A stretch of 64,000 nucleotides of DNA from Paenibacillus sp. LHD-38 (GTDB lineage: Bacteria > Bacillota > Bacilli > Paenibacillales > Paenibacillaceae). A program made the translations under genes and the position numbers. Positions 62,090 through 64,000 of the stretch are shown here, piece after piece. Location: NCBI RefSeq assembly GCF_031157315.1, contig NZ_JAVIFU010000006.1, forward strand, positions 62,001-126,000, in the 5' to 3' direction. Numbering within the stretch: position 1 is the first letter of the stretch; each line of letters begins with the position of its first letter. The notes under the pieces are model-generated. The model was not told where the DNA came from. It worked only from the letters and a program-made list of their open reading frames with translations, and ran no database searches.

Positions 62090-63646
62090 ATGAGCATATT
62101 AAACGTAGAACGACTAAGCCACGGCTTTGGAGACCGCGCGATCTTCAATGATGTATCCTTTCGCCTGCTGAAAGGCGAGCACATTGGGCTGATCGGCGCC
62201 AACGGCGAGGGCAAGTCCACTTTCATGAACATTATTACAGGAAAGCTCCAGCCGGATGACGGCAAGGTTGAATGGTCCAAGCGCATGCGCGTCGGTTACC
62301 TGGATCAGCACGCGGTGCTGAGCAAAGGATCAACGATCCGCGACGTGCTTAAGGGAGCCTTCCAATACCTGTTCGACATGGAGCAGGAGATGAACGATAT
62401 GTACGGCCGGATGGGCGATGTCACGCCGGAGGAGCTGGAAAAGCTGCTTGAGGACGTGGGAACCATCCAGGATACGCTGACGAATCAGGATTTTTATTTG
62501 ATCGATGCGAAGATCGAAGAAACGGCACGCGGCCTCGGACTTACCGATATTGGGCTGGACAAGGATGTTAACGATTTGAGCGGCGGACAGCGTACGAAGG
62601 TACTGTTGGCGAAGCTGCTGCTCGAGAAACCGGACATCCTGCTTCTGGATGAGCCTACGAACTATTTGGATGAACAGCATATCGAATGGCTGAAGCGTTA
62701 CCTGCAGGAATACGAGAATGCTTTTATTCTCATCTCGCATGATATTCCGTTCCTGAACAGCGTAATCAACTTGATTTACCATATGGAAAACCAAGAGTTA
62801 AACCGCTATGTCGGCGACTACGAGTATTTCCAGCAGGTTCATGAAATGAAAAAGCAGCAGCTTGAATCCGCGTTTAAACGGCAGCAGCAGGAAATCGCTG
62901 ATTTGAAGGACTTCGTTGCGCGCAACAAAGCCAGCGTGGCGACGCGGAACATGGCGATGTCCCGCCAGAAGAAGCTCGACAAGATGGAAGTTATCGAGAT
63001 TGCGAAGGAAAAGCCGAAGCCGCAGTTCAACTTCAAGGACGGAAGAACGTCCGGCAAGCTGATTTTCGAGACGAAGGACCTTGTAATCGGCTACGACAGC
63101 CCGTTGTCGCGTCCGCTTGATCTCCGTATGGAACGCGGACAGAAGATCGCGCTCGTCGGCGCGAACGGTATCGGTAAAACGACGCTGCTGCGCAGTATTT
63201 TGGGTGAAATCCAAGCGATTTCAGGAACGGTTCAACGCGGTGAGCACCAGCAGGTCGGCTATTTCCAACAGGAAATGAAAGAAACCAACTATAACACCTG
63301 TATTGAAGATGTGTGGAAGGAATTCCCGTCTTACTCTCAATTTGAAGTGCGCGCAGCGCTCGCAAAATGCGGCCTTACGACCAAGCATATTGAAAGCAAG
63401 ATCGCGGTGCTCAGCGGCGGCGAGAAGGCGAAGGTTCGCCTTTGCAAGCTGATCAACAGCGAGACGAATCTTCTTGTGCTCGATGAGCCGACAAACCACT
63501 TGGACGTAGATGCGAAGGACGAGCTGAAGCGCGCCCTTAAAGCGTACAAGGGCAGCATTCTACTCATTTCTCATGAACCGGAATTTTACCGTGATGTCGT
63601 GACAGATACATGGAACTGTGAATCCTGGACCACGAAGGTATTTTAA
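62090..63646 (+). CDS. ABC-F family ATPase
   Basis: The 518-residue soluble protein has two fused ABC domains without membrane helices: Walker A GANGEGKS (36-43) and GANGIGKT, signatures LSGGQ and LSGGE, Walker B LLLDEPTNYLD and LVLDEPTNHLD. A helical linker (about 240-330) rich in Lys and Gln connects them. ABC-F proteins act on the ribosome, in translation control or antibiotic protection. The short linker and the lack of a C-terminal extension resemble housekeeping members more than known resistance types. ATG 62090 follows AAAAGG. Confidence 0.9.
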   Translation: MSILNVERLSHGFGDRAIFNDVSFRLLKGEHIGLIGANGEGKSTFMNIITGKLQPDDGKVEWSKRMRVGYLDQHAVLSKGSTIRDVLKGAFQYLFDMEQEMNDMYGRMGDVTPEELEKLLEDVGTIQDTLTNQDFYLIDAKIEETARGLGLTDIGLDKDVNDLSGGQRTKVLLAKLLLEKPDILLLDEPTNYLDEQHIEWLKRYLQEYENAFILISHDIPFLNSVINLIYHMENQELNRYVGDYEYFQQVHEMKKQQLESAFKRQQQEIADLKDFVARNKASVATRNMAMSRQKKLDKMEVIEIAKEKPKPQFNFKDGRTSGKLIFETKDLVIGYDSPLSRPLDLRMERGQKIALVGANGIGKTTLLRSILGEIQAISGTVQRGEHQQVGYFQQEMKETNYNTCIEDVWKEFPSYSQFEVRAALAKCGLTTKHIESKIAVLSGGEKAKVRLCKLINSETNLLVLDEPTNHLDVDAKDELKRALKAYKGSILLISHEPEFYRDVVTDTWNCESWTTKVF

Positions 63647-63662
63647 ACCGTCTTATCAAAAA

Positions 63663-63698
63663 CCTGTCTAATCGTTAAGGATTAGACAGGCTTTTTTT
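63663..63698 (+). terminator. Terminator of the ABC-F gene
   Basis: CCTGTCTAATC (63663-63673) pairs perfectly with GATTAGACAGG (63680-63690), followed by CTTTTTTT. Confidence 0.9.
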
Positions 63699-63699
63699 A

Positions 63700-64000
63700 A
63701 ATAAAATCAAGTGTACATTTTAATCATATAGGATGTTTAGATTACACCGCGAAACGAGCTTTTACGCTTAGGACGTCGGCCGCCGCCGTTACGCTGTCCA
63801 ATTTCTATGGCGTAACAAAAGTTTATGGCCTAAGTAATTAACGGGAGAAATGACCCCTAATTTCTCTTCGCAGGTATGACCGTTTTGTTTAACGGGAATT
63901 ACTCCATCTAATCTCAAGGTTACAGAGCAATTAGAGGCAATAAACGCTTATTAGCGGGAGTTACTCCAGTTAAACGATCAAATACAGTTGAATGAGCAGA
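63700..64000. other. Non-coding tail with short degenerate repeats
   Basis: No gene is seen to the window end. Three related motifs of the type TTARCGGGAR...TACTCC occur near 63838, 63890 and 63952 (ttaacgggagaaatgacccc, ttaacgggaattactccat, ttagcgggagttactccag), about 50-60 bases apart. Confidence 0.4.

Noticed and set aside
1..64000. CRISPR arrays, rRNA and tRNA genes
   Set aside because: No regularly spaced identical repeats and no recognisable tRNA or rRNA segments were found on reading through; this is not a computed search.

Overview
The window looks like a chromosome segment of a Paenibacillus-type Gram-positive bacterium (Bacillota). The evidence is strong GGAGG-type ribosome binding sites with frequent TTG and GTG starts, YesM/YesN-type two-component systems next to LplABC-type sugar importers, a copper-amine-oxidase-N-terminal wall domain, FTR1 iron permease, Fur boxes, and many simple hairpin-plus-T-run terminators. 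I saw no rRNA, tRNA or CRISPR array. These are readings of the sequence alone; no database search was run.

Region by region. (1) 1-9.35 kb: the 3' end of a decayed IS256-family transposase, an unrecognised 85-codon ORF, then an AT-rich four-gene plasmid/phage defence locus with the order JetD-JetA-JetB-JetC (Wadjet, type II-like order). It ends against the 3' stub of a broken gene. (2) 9.4-15 kb: rsgA and a kinase-fold phosphotransferase on the minus strand, behind a structured leader with a tiny ORF and two tandem terminator hairpins. Next comes an alpha/beta hydrolase lying between two ~170-bp direct repeats, one of which abuts a serine-recombinase remnant, and then a small methyltransferase. 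(3) 15-41.4 kb: a carbohydrate-utilisation region with two paralogous importer/two-component modules. Module 1 has a GH2 enzyme, an unusual alpha/beta-hydrolase-like protein, HK/RR, a lipoprotein binding protein, two permeases and a GH78-like enzyme. Module 2 has a binding protein, GH43-like, GH10 and GH106-like enzymes, two permeases and HK/RR. Neither module has its own ATPase, so a shared MsmX-type ATPase elsewhere is likely. Three promoters in this region share one exact operator geometry: two GTCG-N7-RYTAKT half-sites repeated every 23 bp, with the downstream one in the -35 position of a TATRAT -10 box.

(4) 41.5-58.4 kb: an iron island with four Fur-box loci. The first heads a long tightly packed gene run: MarR-like regulator, flippase-like membrane protein, alkaline-phosphatase-superfamily membrane enzyme, DPM1-like GT2, GT-C membrane protein, two secreted proteins that look related to each other, FTR1 permease and a short UDP-sugar-dehydrogenase-like protein. 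The combination of iron uptake and polyprenyl-linked sugar transfer to the cell surface is the least familiar arrangement in the window. The later boxes precede an OmpR/HK pair with an FbpA/FutA-like iron-binding lipoprotein, a Btr-like AraC regulator carrying a siderophore-binding domain, and a FecB-like lipoprotein with a FhuF-like reductase. (5) 58.4-59.65 kb: a gene graveyard with an Ig-like fragment, a decayed FecB-like binding protein and an SgrR-like C-terminal fragment. (6) 59.7-64 kb: ordinary genes: an AHSA1-domain protein, TetR behind a doubled operator with a small membrane protein, a DUF1905/YdeI-like protein, and an ABC-F ATPase, then a non-coding tail with short degenerate repeats.
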